Source: Enterococcus phoeniculicola ATCC BAA-412 (GTDB lineage Bacteria; Bacillota; Bacilli; Lactobacillales; Enterococcaceae). From it: a stretch of DNA of 64,000 nt. The translations under genes were made by a program, and so were the position numbers. The number at the start of each line of letters is the position of its first letter. Position 1 is the stretch's first letter. The stretch lies in the NCBI RefSeq assembly GCF_000407505.1, contig NZ_ASWE01000002.1, positions 310,001 through 374,000 on the forward strand. Reading direction: 5' to 3'. The notes under the pieces were generated by a model that searched no databases, was not told the origin of the DNA, and saw only the letters and a program-made list of their open reading frames with translations. This document shows positions 8,857 to 16,527 of the stretch, in pieces.

Positions 8857-9312
8857 GTGAAAAATCTTACCATCCGAAGAGTAGATACCTGTATTGAAAA
8901 AATAAATGAGGCGGCTCAGTGGTTTAGTGAAAAGTGGGGAGTTCCTGTAGATGCCTACAAAGAAAGTATGGCAGATTCATTAGACATAGACCAAGTAATT
9001 CCCAAATGGTATGTTGTACTTAATGACAATGAGGAGATTGTCGCAGGCTCTGGTGTCATCGAAAATGATTTCCATGATCGACCTGATTTAGCACCTAATC
9101 TTTGTGCTGTATATGTTGAACCAGCATATAGGAATAAAAAAATTGCTAAAGACCTGCTTGCATTTGTTTGTAAGGATATGAAGAAGTTAGGGATTGAATC
9201 CCTTTACCTTGTGACGGACCACAAAGGACTGTATGAAAACTATGGCTGGTCATTTTTAACAATGGTTCAGGATCAGGAAGGCGCGACTCGTATGTACACG
9301 ATTGATTTGTAA
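8857..9312 (+). CDS. GNAT-family N-acetyltransferase
   Basis: This 151-residue protein starts with GTG at 8857, nine bases after TAGGAGGA. It has the GNAT fold signature: a central strand followed by CAVYVEPAYRNKKIAKDLLAF, which corresponds to the acetyl-CoA pyrophosphate loop and helix (R/Q-x-x-G/A-x-A type, here RNKKIA), then LYLVTDHKGLYENYGW near the C-terminus. It should transfer an acetyl group from acetyl-CoA to an amine; the substrate cannot be told. It is the only gene between the tRNA terminator and the aminotransferase gene. Confidence 0.82.
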   Translation: MKNLTIRRVDTCIEKINEAAQWFSEKWGVPVDAYKESMADSLDIDQVIPKWYVVLNDNEEIVAGSGVIENDFHDRPDLAPNLCAVYVEPAYRNKKIAKDLLAFVCKDMKKLGIESLYLVTDHKGLYENYGWSFLTMVQDQEGATRMYTIDL

Positions 9313-9652
9313 AAATTGTATGGATAGCAGAGCCAATGTGTCCGCTTTGAAAAGAAGTTGAATTTTTTTTAAATAGATGCAAAAATTCTTTAAAAGCGAT
9401 TGATTTGATGTAAAATAGAAATTGACAGAAAATTGGTTCAATTTTTCTAACGATAGATAAAAGATGAATCTCTGATCGCCAGTTTATGTAGCCATTTTTT
9501 GTTTATAAAAGGAAAGAGGATGATGTTCATTTTTTTGAGAAGTAACTTTCAAAAAATGTTTCTGTTTCGTGTAGAAGCCTTTCTTTTTTGTTAAAATAGG
9601 ATAAAAAAGACGATTGACACACAGTTTGTAATCAATGAGAAGAGGGATACGT
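9313..9652 (+). other. 340-bp intergenic region before alaA
   Basis: No reading frame or RNA gene was recognised. A weak inverted repeat (AGAAAATTG-GTT-CAATTTTTCT near 9428-9449) may end the upstream transcript. TTGACA at 9614-9619 has no good -10 at standard spacing, so the alaA promoter is not fixed. Confidence 0.4.
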
Positions 9653-10870
9653 ATGAAAAAATTTGAAAAATCAACGAAGCTTGATGGTGTCAGTTATGAT
9701 GTTCGCGGACCAGTATTAGAAGAAGCCGAGCGTATGCAAGAAGAAGGCGTAAGTATCTTAAAATTAAATACAGGAAATCCAGCGACTTTTGGTTTCGAGG
9801 CCCCTAACGAGATCGTTCGCGACTTAATTATGAACGTCCGTGAGTCGGAAGGGTATTCAGATTCCAAAGGTGTTTTTTCTGCAAGAAAAGCGATTGAACA
9901 ATACTGTCAATTAAAGAATTTTCCTAATGTGACGATAAATGACATCTATACTGGAAATGGTGTAAGTGAACTAATTACTATGTGTATGCAAGGCCTCTTA
10001 AATAATGGGGATGAAGTGCTTGTTCCTATGCCTGATTACCCACTTTGGACAGCTTCTGTTTCTTTAGCGGGAGGTAAACCTGTTCATTATATTTGTGATG
10101 AAGAAGCAGAGTGGTACCCAGATATTGAAGACATTAAAAGAAAAGTGACAAGCCAAACGAAAGCGATTGTCATTATTAATCCTAATAATCCAACTGGTGC
10201 ATTGTATCCAAAAGAACTGTTGGAAGAGATAGTAGAAATCGCACGTCAACATGATTTGATCATCTATTCCGATGAAATCTATGATCGTTTAGTGATGGAT
10301 GGATTGCAACACATTCCAATTGCAACTTTAGCACCTGATCGATTTGTTGTCACTTTAAACGGACTTTCAAAATCTCATAGAGTTGCAGGATTTCGTGTAG
10401 GCTGGATGGTATTAAGCGGAGATAAATCAAAAGTAAAAGGATACATTGAAGGATTAAACATGCTTTCATCTATGCGTCTTTGTTCAAATGTTTTATCTCA
10501 ACAGATTATTCAGACGGCACTAGGTGGACACCAAAGTGTAGATAAGCTTTTATTGCCTGGTGGTCGCGTCTATGAGCAACGAGAGTTTATTTACAATGCA
10601 ATCAATGATATACCTGGTCTTTCAGCAGTGAAGCCAAAAGCAGCATTTTATATTTTCCCTAAAATTGATGCAAAACGGTTCAATATCGTGGATGATGAAC
10701 AATTTGTATTGGATTTTCTACATGAGCATAAAATTCTGCTCGTTCATGGCGGAGGTTTTAACTGGAATCAGCCGGATCACTTCCGAATCGTTTATCTTCC
10801 TAAATTAGAAGATTTAAAAATGACGGCAGAAAAAATGCGAGAGTTTTTATCTACCTATAAACAGAAATAA
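9653..10870 (+). CDS. alaA: Alanine aminotransferase (AlaA/AlaT type)
   Basis: The start is ATG 9653, eight bases after AGAGGG; an upstream ATG at 9635 would include the ribosome site. The 405-residue length equals that of E. coli AlaA, and the sequence follows it closely throughout: YDVRGPVLEEAERM, LKLNTGNPATFGF, YTGNGVSELI, IINPNNPTGALY, then the PLP lysine in NGLSKSHRVAGFR (Lys240), and a C-terminal PDHFRIVYLP. It is a cytoplasmic class-I PLP enzyme that moves the amino group between glutamate and pyruvate or similar 2-oxo acids. It forms a single-gene unit ended by a strong hairpin. Confidence 0.9.
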   Translation: MKKFEKSTKLDGVSYDVRGPVLEEAERMQEEGVSILKLNTGNPATFGFEAPNEIVRDLIMNVRESEGYSDSKGVFSARKAIEQYCQLKNFPNVTINDIYTGNGVSELITMCMQGLLNNGDEVLVPMPDYPLWTASVSLAGGKPVHYICDEEAEWYPDIEDIKRKVTSQTKAIVIINPNNPTGALYPKELLEEIVEIARQHDLIIYSDEIYDRLVMDGLQHIPIATLAPDRFVVTLNGLSKSHRVAGFRVGWMVLSGDKSKVKGYIEGLNMLSSMRLCSNVLSQQIIQTALGGHQSVDKLLLPGGRVYEQREFIYNAINDIPGLSAVKPKAAFYIFPKIDAKRFNIVDDEQFVLDFLHEHKILLVHGGGFNWNQPDHFRIVYLPKLEDLKMTAEKMREFLSTYKQK

Positions 10871-10876
10871 AAGAAA

Positions 10877-10959
10877 AACAACAACTAACCCCAATCTGAT
10901 AAGCCGGTACATGAAGCATTTACCGTACAAAATTCAGATAAATTAGTTGTTGTTTTTTT
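10877..10959. terminator. Long bidirectional terminator between alaA and the convergent DUF2187-like gene
   Basis: Nested inverted repeats form one long interrupted stem: AACAACAACTAA (10877-10888) with TTAGTTGTTGTT (10943-10954), then ATCTGA with TCAGAT, then CGGTA with TACCG. T-tracts follow on the plus strand and A-rich sequence precedes, so it can stop transcription in both directions. It overlaps the stop codon of the minus-strand gene. Confidence 0.85.
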
Positions 10960-11134
10960 ATTTTGCAATACGACATACTTTTTTGCTAACGATCATACGA
11001 TTTGTATATTTCGTAACCATATCTTCTGTAGGGTTATGTACGGAAATAAGAAATGAGTATTCATATTCTTTTTCAATAACCCCTTCAAATTCTTTGTCTT
11101 CCCATATAAAAAAGACAGTTTCCTGATTGCTCAC
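10958..11134 (-). CDS. DUF2187-like small protein
   Basis: The 58-residue product starts at the GTG whose complement is 11132-11134, about six bases after GAGGTG. A GTG three codons upstream would overlap that ribosome site. The sequence ETVFFIWEDKEFEGVIEKEYEYSF has a beta-rich, SH3-like look. It is followed by VTKYTNRMIVSKKVCRI, a block that I associate with DUF2187 proteins of lactic acid bacteria. Function is unknown for the family. The assignment is from memory of the family pattern. Confidence 0.6.
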   Translation of the reverse strand: MSNQETVFFIWEDKEFEGVIEKEYEYSFLISVHNPTEDMVTKYTNRMIVSKKVCRIAK

Positions 11135-11268
11135 TAGATTCACCTCAAATTAATAGAAAACGTGTAAAAACGTCGGAAAGTAATGATTCTTTCTTGAAGT
11201 TTATTATCTGATAAAGTAGAATACATTCATAATGCGAATACGCATATTTCATGAAATGAGGGGTAAAT

Positions 11269-12126
11269 ATGGAAGGGTATTTAGATTCTTTTGGAAACGT
11301 ATTAAAAGCTATCCGAAAGGAACGGAAACTCACACAAAAAATGCTCTCACAAGACATTTGCTCTCAAAGTGTATTAAGCCGAATAGAAAATGGAGAAGAG
11401 CTACCGAATGTGCTGGTCATGCAACAGCTTTGCCAAAGATTAGGTGTGACAATTGATCAAGTAATGCTCTATAATTCCACTGATGTAAAAGAAGCAGATG
11501 AGCTTTTGGAATTGATGGCCTATCACTTTAGAAAAAAAGAGTACAAAGTATTAGATGAGCTTTTAAAACGTCCTGGTCTTATTGAGCAATTATATTTGGA
11601 TACAGATATTCAACTTTATTTCTATTATTTAGGGAGTTGCGAATTTTTCTTACGTGGAAACTGTGAGAATGCGCTATCGTTGTTAAAGCAAGGTTTATCC
11701 TATACGTTTAAGTTAGATAAAATGCATGTTTCTAAAGAAGAAATTCAATTAATCAGCTGTATTGGAAAAGTATATGGGGATATGGGAAATCTTGAAGAAG
11801 CAGAACAATACTTAAAAAAGAGTATACATTTGTTTTACCGCTTGCCAAATCGGCGTGGAAACGTTGAGCTGACAAAGATATTTTACAATTATGCTAGTTT
11901 CTTATTTAAAAAAAGGCAATATGCGTTAGCAAATGAGCACATTGATAGTGGGATTCAATTAGCCCGTCAAAAAAATAGTTTTTATTATTTAGAAGACCTG
12001 TTTCAATTAAAAAGTAAGCTACTCAAAAAAAACAATCGTGAACAAGAATCTTTAGTTTACCAGCAACTATCTGCTGAAGTACAAAGAATTGCTAAATTCG
12101 GCGAAAATGGTCTACACCATTCTTGA
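11269..12126 (+). CDS. XRE-family HTH regulator with TPR-like C-terminal domain (Rgg/PlcR-like)
   Basis: This 285-residue protein starts at ATG 11269 behind GAGGGG. Residues 8-65 form an XRE helix-turn-helix (LKAIRKERKLTQKMLSQDICSQSVLSRIENG). The remaining ~210 residues are helical with TPR-like repeats (EEAEQYLKKSIHLFYRLPNRRG; YALANEHIDSGIQLARQ). This architecture is that of RNPP-type regulators such as PlcR and the Rgg group, which bind short intracellular peptides. I see no small pheromone gene next to it. nagA follows in the same direction after 55 bp, but a shared transcript is not certain. Confidence 0.8.
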   Translation: MEGYLDSFGNVLKAIRKERKLTQKMLSQDICSQSVLSRIENGEELPNVLVMQQLCQRLGVTIDQVMLYNSTDVKEADELLELMAYHFRKKEYKVLDELLKRPGLIEQLYLDTDIQLYFYYLGSCEFFLRGNCENALSLLKQGLSYTFKLDKMHVSKEEIQLISCIGKVYGDMGNLEEAEQYLKKSIHLFYRLPNRRGNVELTKIFYNYASFLFKKRQYALANEHIDSGIQLARQKNSFYYLEDLFQLKSKLLKKNNREQESLVYQQLSAEVQRIAKFGENGLHHS

Positions 12127-12181
12127 CTTATTCGAGAAATAAGAGTAGTTTAAAAGTAGAAAAATTGAAGGAGCGAGTGAA

Positions 12182-13333
12182 ATGAAAACATTTATCTTTG
12201 CAGACAAGTTCTTTTTAAAATCAGGCGTAAAGGGTCCGGGCTATTTGGAAATTACAGACGGAGTATTTGGTGACTACCTGCCAGTATTACCTGAGGAAGA
12301 AGTCACAGTAATTGACCAGAAAGGTCAGTGGATTGCACCAGGTTTGGTTGATACACATATTCATGGATATATGAATCATGATGTGATGGATAATGATGCA
12401 CAAGGAATTAAGGTCATGTCAGAAGGATTGCTTTCTTGTGGGGTTACTTCATTTTTACCAACTACATTAACATCTAGTAAAGAACGGTTGAAAGATGTTG
12501 CAGAAACCATTGGAAAAACATATAAAGAAGTGACGGGCGCAAAAATTCAAGGCATCTATTTTGAAGGTCCTTTCTTTACAGAAGAGCATAAAGGCGCACA
12601 AAATCCAAGCTATTTTGGAGACCCCGATTTAACAACTTTCCACGAATGGCAAGAGGCATCTGGCGGTTTAATTAAAAAGATTGCTTTAGCACCTGAACGT
12701 AAAGGGGTTAAGGAATTTGTTAAACAAGTGACAGATGAAGGAGTTGTTGTTTCTTTAGGGCACAGCAGCGCTACATTAGATGAAGCACAAGAAGCAGTAG
12801 AAGCTGGAGCAAGTGTCTTTGTTCATGCCTTTAACGGTATGAGTGGCTTAAATCACCGCGAACCAGGTATGGTAGGTGCGTTGATGAGTTTGCAACATGT
12901 ATTTTCTGAACTAATTTGTGATGGACACCATGTACACAGAAATGCAGCAGAAATCTTGATGGAAAAAGCAGGTCATGATCATATTGCGCTGATTACCGAC
13001 TGTATGATGGCAGGCGGAATGCCTGATGGCAACTATAATTTAGGTGAGTTTCCCGTGGTCGTTAAAGATGGGACAGCGCGTCTTGAAAGCGGCAATTTAG
13101 CTGGAAGTATTTTGAAGTTGAAAGAAGCAATCAAGAATGTTGTTGACTGGGGAATTGCAACACCAGAACAAGCAATTATGATGGCGACATTTGTGCCAGC
13201 TGTCAGCTGTAAAATTGATGATAAATGCGGAAGTATTGCAAAAGGTCGTGCTGCTGACTTTATCGTATTGACTCCTGACATGAATCTACAAGCTACTTAC
13301 CTTGATGGGGTGGAACGTTACCACGCAGAATAA
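12182..13333 (+). CDS. nagA: N-acetylglucosamine-6-phosphate deacetylase
   Basis: This 383-residue amidohydrolase starts at ATG 12182 behind GAAGGAG. Visible metal-site and family motifs are LVDTHIHGYMNHD, FEGPFF, SLGHSSA, HAFNGMSGLNHREPG, ICDGHHVH and ITDCMMAGGMPDG. It removes acetate from GlcNAc-6-phosphate in the cytoplasm and so feeds amino-sugar catabolism and cell-wall recycling. It is followed by a strong terminator and is not clustered with nagB. Confidence 0.95.
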   Translation: MKTFIFADKFFLKSGVKGPGYLEITDGVFGDYLPVLPEEEVTVIDQKGQWIAPGLVDTHIHGYMNHDVMDNDAQGIKVMSEGLLSCGVTSFLPTTLTSSKERLKDVAETIGKTYKEVTGAKIQGIYFEGPFFTEEHKGAQNPSYFGDPDLTTFHEWQEASGGLIKKIALAPERKGVKEFVKQVTDEGVVVSLGHSSATLDEAQEAVEAGASVFVHAFNGMSGLNHREPGMVGALMSLQHVFSELICDGHHVHRNAAEILMEKAGHDHIALITDCMMAGGMPDGNYNLGEFPVVVKDGTARLESGNLAGSILKLKEAIKNVVDWGIATPEQAIMMATFVPAVSCKIDDKCGSIAKGRAADFIVLTPDMNLQATYLDGVERYHAE

Positions 13334-13347
13334 GAGAATAGAGAAGA

Positions 13348-13386
13348 AAGAGTCTAGGACACATAACTGTCCTAGACTCTTTTTTT
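13348..13386 (+). terminator. Terminator of nagA
   Basis: Perfect 13-bp stem AGAGTCTAGGACA / TGTCCTAGACTCT with a 7-base loop and eight T residues. Confidence 0.95.
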
Positions 13387-13411
13387 GAAATTGTAATATT
13401 TGTTCGTAAGG

Positions 13412-13438
13412 AAGGTGGGACATAACTAATTAAGTTAT
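13412..13438 (+). repeat. 27-bp repeat half, inverted relative to 23361-23387
   Basis: The 27 bases beginning AAGGTGGGACATAAC and ending TAAGTTAT are the exact reverse complement of 23361-23387, 10 kb away. The unit contains its own small palindrome (ATAACT ... AGTTAT). It lies just after the nagA terminator, in the 190-bp gap before a minus-strand gene; the rest of that gap has nothing I recognise. Confidence 0.85.
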
Positions 13439-13578
13439 GCTCCTGATGTATAGTACCTACTTGGTGCTGCAAAATCCACGAAGTCTTTCTTCCGTTGATT
13501 CACAGTACCTTTTCTCAGAACCAAACACTTCTATCCAATCACTTTTATGTATAGAATTATCACTGCAGCCTCAATTTT

Positions 13579-14511
13579 TTATGACCATGAAATCAGGCCG
13601 AATAAACTTTTCCGTTTTTTTAGCGGTTCAGGTTGTTCAAGGGCTGCGACATAAGGCTCTGTTGTATATTCTGAGCGACTCATCAGCTCTTCCAAAAAGG
13701 TTAGTAATTCCTCTCCAGCTTTGTCTCCAGATTTTGCCATGTAATCCGTGTTGCTTATGACTTGAGCAGCAATTTTGTACTCATCCAGCCATTCCTGTCT
13801 TTGCATTAAGGATGTTTTTACAAGTGGTGAGACGAGCAATCCATCAATTCTTTTGGCAAATTTGGGGAATTCCTCTTTTGAAAGATGACTAGAATTACCG
13901 AATAAAATGCGTAAATCAAATTCTTCTTCAGTAGAAAAATCATAGAGTGTTTGCAGAGAATAGCTTTCTACACGTGTTCGTATACCCAAGGATTCCCAAT
14001 AAGAAAACATTTTTTTGAAAAAGGCATCCTTTCGGTCACCTCCTAGAATAAACAACTCAATGTCCTTGTCTCTATTTTTTGTTGTACGCCCGTTTTTTGA
14101 GACGGCGCCACGTTCAAAATCAAGATGAATCAGTTGATCCAGTAAGTTTTCGTAGGCGACAGGCCCATTCATAGTACCAAAAATTTTCATTTCAATATCG
14201 CGAACAAGGGTAGGGTAGTCTTCTAAAATCTCTTGTTTTTTCGGTGTGAGATAGCGAACCTGAGGGGCAACAAAGACCACATCAAATAAATTGCCCATTT
14301 CAAAAGCTGTATCAAATCGTATTTGATCGATACTCCCATAGGCAAACACTAAATCATACATTTCTCCATAACTATTCTGCTTTCTGTCTACAGAAGCAAA
14401 ATCATCAAAAACAGCTGTCAAGTTTTCATCTGCCTGATTAATTTCGTCAACTATCTTTTTACAAAACATACTTGATGTACCGCCACCAGCACATCCAACA
14501 TAAATAAACAT
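13579..14511 (-). CDS. Orphan protein with two PTS EIIB-like halves
   Basis: The 310-residue protein starts at an ATG behind GGGGTG. Residues 1-105 match the lactose/cellobiose IIB fold: strand and P-loop IYVGCAGGGTSSMFCKK with the would-be phospho-Cys7, then DVVFVAPQVRYLTPKK and IFGTMNGPVAYENLLDQL. Residues ~125-285 look like a second, diverged copy: IELFILGGDRKDAFFKKMF, then DGLLVSPLVKTSLMQ and ISNTDYMAKSGDKAGEELLTFLEEL. The Cys of the P-loop is absent there. No EIIA or EIIC gene is nearby. This suggests a regulatory or phospho-sensing role, not transport; that is inference. Confidence 0.7.
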   Translation of the reverse strand: MFIYVGCAGGGTSSMFCKKIVDEINQADENLTAVFDDFASVDRKQNSYGEMYDLVFAYGSIDQIRFDTAFEMGNLFDVVFVAPQVRYLTPKKQEILEDYPTLVRDIEMKIFGTMNGPVAYENLLDQLIHLDFERGAVSKNGRTTKNRDKDIELFILGGDRKDAFFKKMFSYWESLGIRTRVESYSLQTLYDFSTEEEFDLRILFGNSSHLSKEEFPKFAKRIDGLLVSPLVKTSLMQRQEWLDEYKIAAQVISNTDYMAKSGDKAGEELLTFLEELMSRSEYTTEPYVAALEQPEPLKKRKSLFGLISWS

Positions 14512-14628
14512 AGTCTACACCCCATCTATCAACAATGATAAGTATAGTATAACACAAAATGAAATGGCTTTCTTGAATAGAGAGTTTTATAAAAAAAGGA
14601 TGTAAGACACTTCGCAGGATAAAAATAT

Positions 14629-14994
14629 TTAGTCAAAAAAGGTCGAAATAGCTGCCTGACTATTTTCATAGGCGACTAAGAGTTCTAAAAAAGTTGTTGA
14701 TTTTACTTTGATGTCTTCTCTCACTAGTGAATGGGGAAGAAAAAAAGTTTCACCTTGCTTTTCTCCGATATAGTCGCCATCAATTGTTCTAGCAAGAAGA
14801 ACACCGCCAGCTGATCGCCATGCTTCATATTCATGTAAGGATAAGGCGAGTGAGGAGCGGTGCAGAAAAAGACTTTGTTTAAGGCGTTCATCCATTTCTG
14901 GAATAAATACGAGCTCTTCCCAGTTTTTTGGGGCATCAGTCCGTAACCAGTGAATAAGTTCGGCTAGTGAACGATTTTTTTGCTCATAGAACAT
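14629..14994 (-). CDS. Small protein downstream of secreted nuclease; SUKH/SMI1-like resemblance
   Basis: The 121-residue protein starts 10 bp after the nuclease gene ends, with AGGTGA upstream, so the two are probably cotranscribed. It has no signal peptide or membrane span and should be cytoplasmic. The middle block GGVLLARTIDGDYIGEKQGETFFLPHSLVREDIKVKS and the following FLELL resemble the end of SUKH (SMI1/KNR4) domains, in which a tryptophan- and glycine-rich core precedes a strand and helix. The family call is weak and from pattern only. An immunity or modulating role for the nuclease is possible. Confidence 0.5.
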   Translation of the reverse strand: MFYEQKNRSLAELIHWLRTDAPKNWEELVFIPEMDERLKQSLFLHRSSLALSLHEYEAWRSAGGVLLARTIDGDYIGEKQGETFFLPHSLVREDIKVKSTTFLELLVAYENSQAAISTFFD

Positions 14995-15004
14995 GAAAGG
15001 TCAC

Positions 15005-15676
15005 CTACTTTATATTTGGAATAGTTACAGAAAAATCAATCGTTGTCTTTTTATCTAATCCTTTTGCCTCAAGTATGACAGATGCGGGAATTTCCTCAGA
15101 GCCATCGTAAATGGGTGTTACACGGTAACGAACCGTCTCTCCATTATTTAGTGCCTGACGAATCTTTAATTCGTAGAAATTCATATAAGGATCGTTGACA
15201 GGGGTTTGATATAAGGTTACTAGATTTTTGGGCTCATCTCCGCTTCCACCAAATTGTTTGGCAATGAGATGCCCTCTGGAATGGTCATATTTAGGTCCAG
15301 AGATAAATCCTGGAGGACGAATCTCTCGGTTTGCACTTGTTCCAGTATTAATCATTTCTTTGGTTAATAGCGCTTGTGCACCAGTTGGTCGTTTATGGTC
15401 ATCGAGAGGAAAATAGTCAATCCATCCTTTTTTGGTATCTTTAAGCTCTGCCGCACTGAAATTTGCTCTACCATTTTCTGATGGTCCGGGATTGTTGCCA
15501 ATAGCGGAAAGATCAGCTTCAGTTGGTAAACCAGTCTTTTTTTGTGTCTCTTGCGGGGTGCTAGGTGAAGATGAATTTGTAAATTTATCTAAATTGAACC
15601 CAAATGCCCCTGATAGTAAAACAATAATCACTGCGATGATGGAAGTGATTGTTTTTTTCTGTGATTGTTTATTCAT
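15005..15676 (-). CDS. DNA/RNA non-specific endonuclease, membrane-anchored or secreted (EndA/Spd-like)
   Basis: This 223-residue protein starts at ATG (complement 15674-15676) behind GGAGTG. An N-terminal hydrophobic segment (ITSIIAVIIVLLSGAFGF) after a basic start acts as signal or anchor; a Ser/Thr/Pro linker follows. The beta-beta-alpha metal nuclease core shows YDHSRGHLIAKQFGG, a DRGH-like motif with His as general base, followed by EPKNLVTLYQTPVNDPYMNFYE, whose Asn is a metal ligand in the family. It should cut DNA, and perhaps RNA, outside the cell; relatives serve DNA uptake, nutrition or escape from DNA nets. The 121-aa gene follows in the same operon. Confidence 0.88.
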   Translation of the reverse strand: MNKQSQKKTITSIIAVIIVLLSGAFGFNLDKFTNSSSPSTPQETQKKTGLPTEADLSAIGNNPGPSENGRANFSAAELKDTKKGWIDYFPLDDHKRPTGAQALLTKEMINTGTSANREIRPPGFISGPKYDHSRGHLIAKQFGGSGDEPKNLVTLYQTPVNDPYMNFYELKIRQALNNGETVRYRVTPIYDGSEEIPASVILEAKGLDKKTTIDFSVTIPNIK

Positions 15677-15815
15677 AATACACTCCTATTTTTTTCTATT
15701 TTCTTAGTATACGCAAAAAAAGAATTACTTCAAGTCATATAAATGAAGGGAGTCGTTTTAATTCACGATTTTCTTGTGGTAAACTAACAGAGAGAGAAAA
15801 AGGAGGGGCACATAG

Positions 15816-16517
15816 ATGGCGTATATAGATGTGATTGATGAATATAAGCGATACAACATGGGTGATACAGTTATTGCCGCAAATGACGGAATAACTTTTG
15901 GTGTAGAAAAAGGCGAAGTAGCGGTTATTTTGGGGCCAAGTGGCGCAGGTAAATCAACCGTGTTAAATATATTAGGCGGCATGGATAGTTGTGATGAGGG
16001 GCAGGTTATCATAGACGGCATAGATATCGCCAATTTTGATGCAAAAAAACTGACGACTTATCGGCGGAATGATGTCGGATTTGTTTTCCAATTTTACAAC
16101 TTAGTCCCTAACTTAACAGCAAAAGAAAACGTAGAGCTTGCCTCTCAAATTGTTTCTGATGCGTTGAATGCAGATGAAGTATTGAATTCGGTTGGGCTAG
16201 GAAACCGAATGAATAATTTTCCGGCACAGCTTTCTGGCGGAGAACAGCAGCGCGTGACGATTGCCAGAGCCTTGGCAAAGCAACCCAAGCTGTTACTTTG
16301 CGATGAACCAACAGGTGCTCTTGATTATGAAACAGGGAAACAAATTTTAAAAATCTTAGAAGATACAGCAAGAAAAACAGGGACAACAGTCATTATTATT
16401 ACCCATAATTCACAGATTGCACCAATGGCTGATCGGGTAATCCGAATTAATGATGCCAAGGTTCGAAGTGTCGAAATTAATGAAAATCCCACACCAGTCT
16501 CAGAAATAGAATGGTAG
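15816..16517 (+). CDS. ABC transporter ATP-binding protein (LolD/MacB-type)
   Basis: This 233-residue ATPase has Walker [11 protein letters not shown]-loop [15 protein letters not shown], signature LSGGEQQR, Walker [13 protein letters not shown], and the H-loop His in IITHNSQ. The Q-loop and TGALD patterns are those of the MacB/LolD branch, which works with FtsX-type permeases, and such a permease gene follows after 10 bp. The pair is expected to drive mechanotransmission or export of a lipid-like or peptide substrate. The start ATG lies behind AAGGAGGGG. Confidence 0.93.
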   Translation: MAYIDVIDEYKRYNMGDTVIAANDGITFGVEKGEVAVILGPSGAGKSTVLNILGGMDSCDEGQVIIDGIDIANFDAKKLTTYRRNDVGFVFQFYNLVPNLTAKENVELASQIVSDALNADEVLNSVGLGNRMNNFPAQLSGGEQQRVTIARALAKQPKLLLCDEPTGALDYETGKQILKILEDTARKTGTTVIIITHNSQIAPMADRVIRINDAKVRSVEINENPTPVSEIEW

Positions 16518-16527
16518 AAAGAGGACA

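Noticed and set aside
9146-9441. Minus-strand frames over the GNAT gene and its downstream gap
   Set aside because: They are antisense to a clear gene, have no start signals and resemble no protein.
11145-11357. 70-codon minus-strand frame over the start of the HTH regulator gene
   Set aside because: It covers the promoter and HTH-coding region of a clear gene and has no ribosome site.
13437-13760. 107-codon frame on the plus strand downstream of nagA
   Set aside because: It overlaps the well-supported minus-strand IIB-like gene, has no ribosome site and has low-quality composition.
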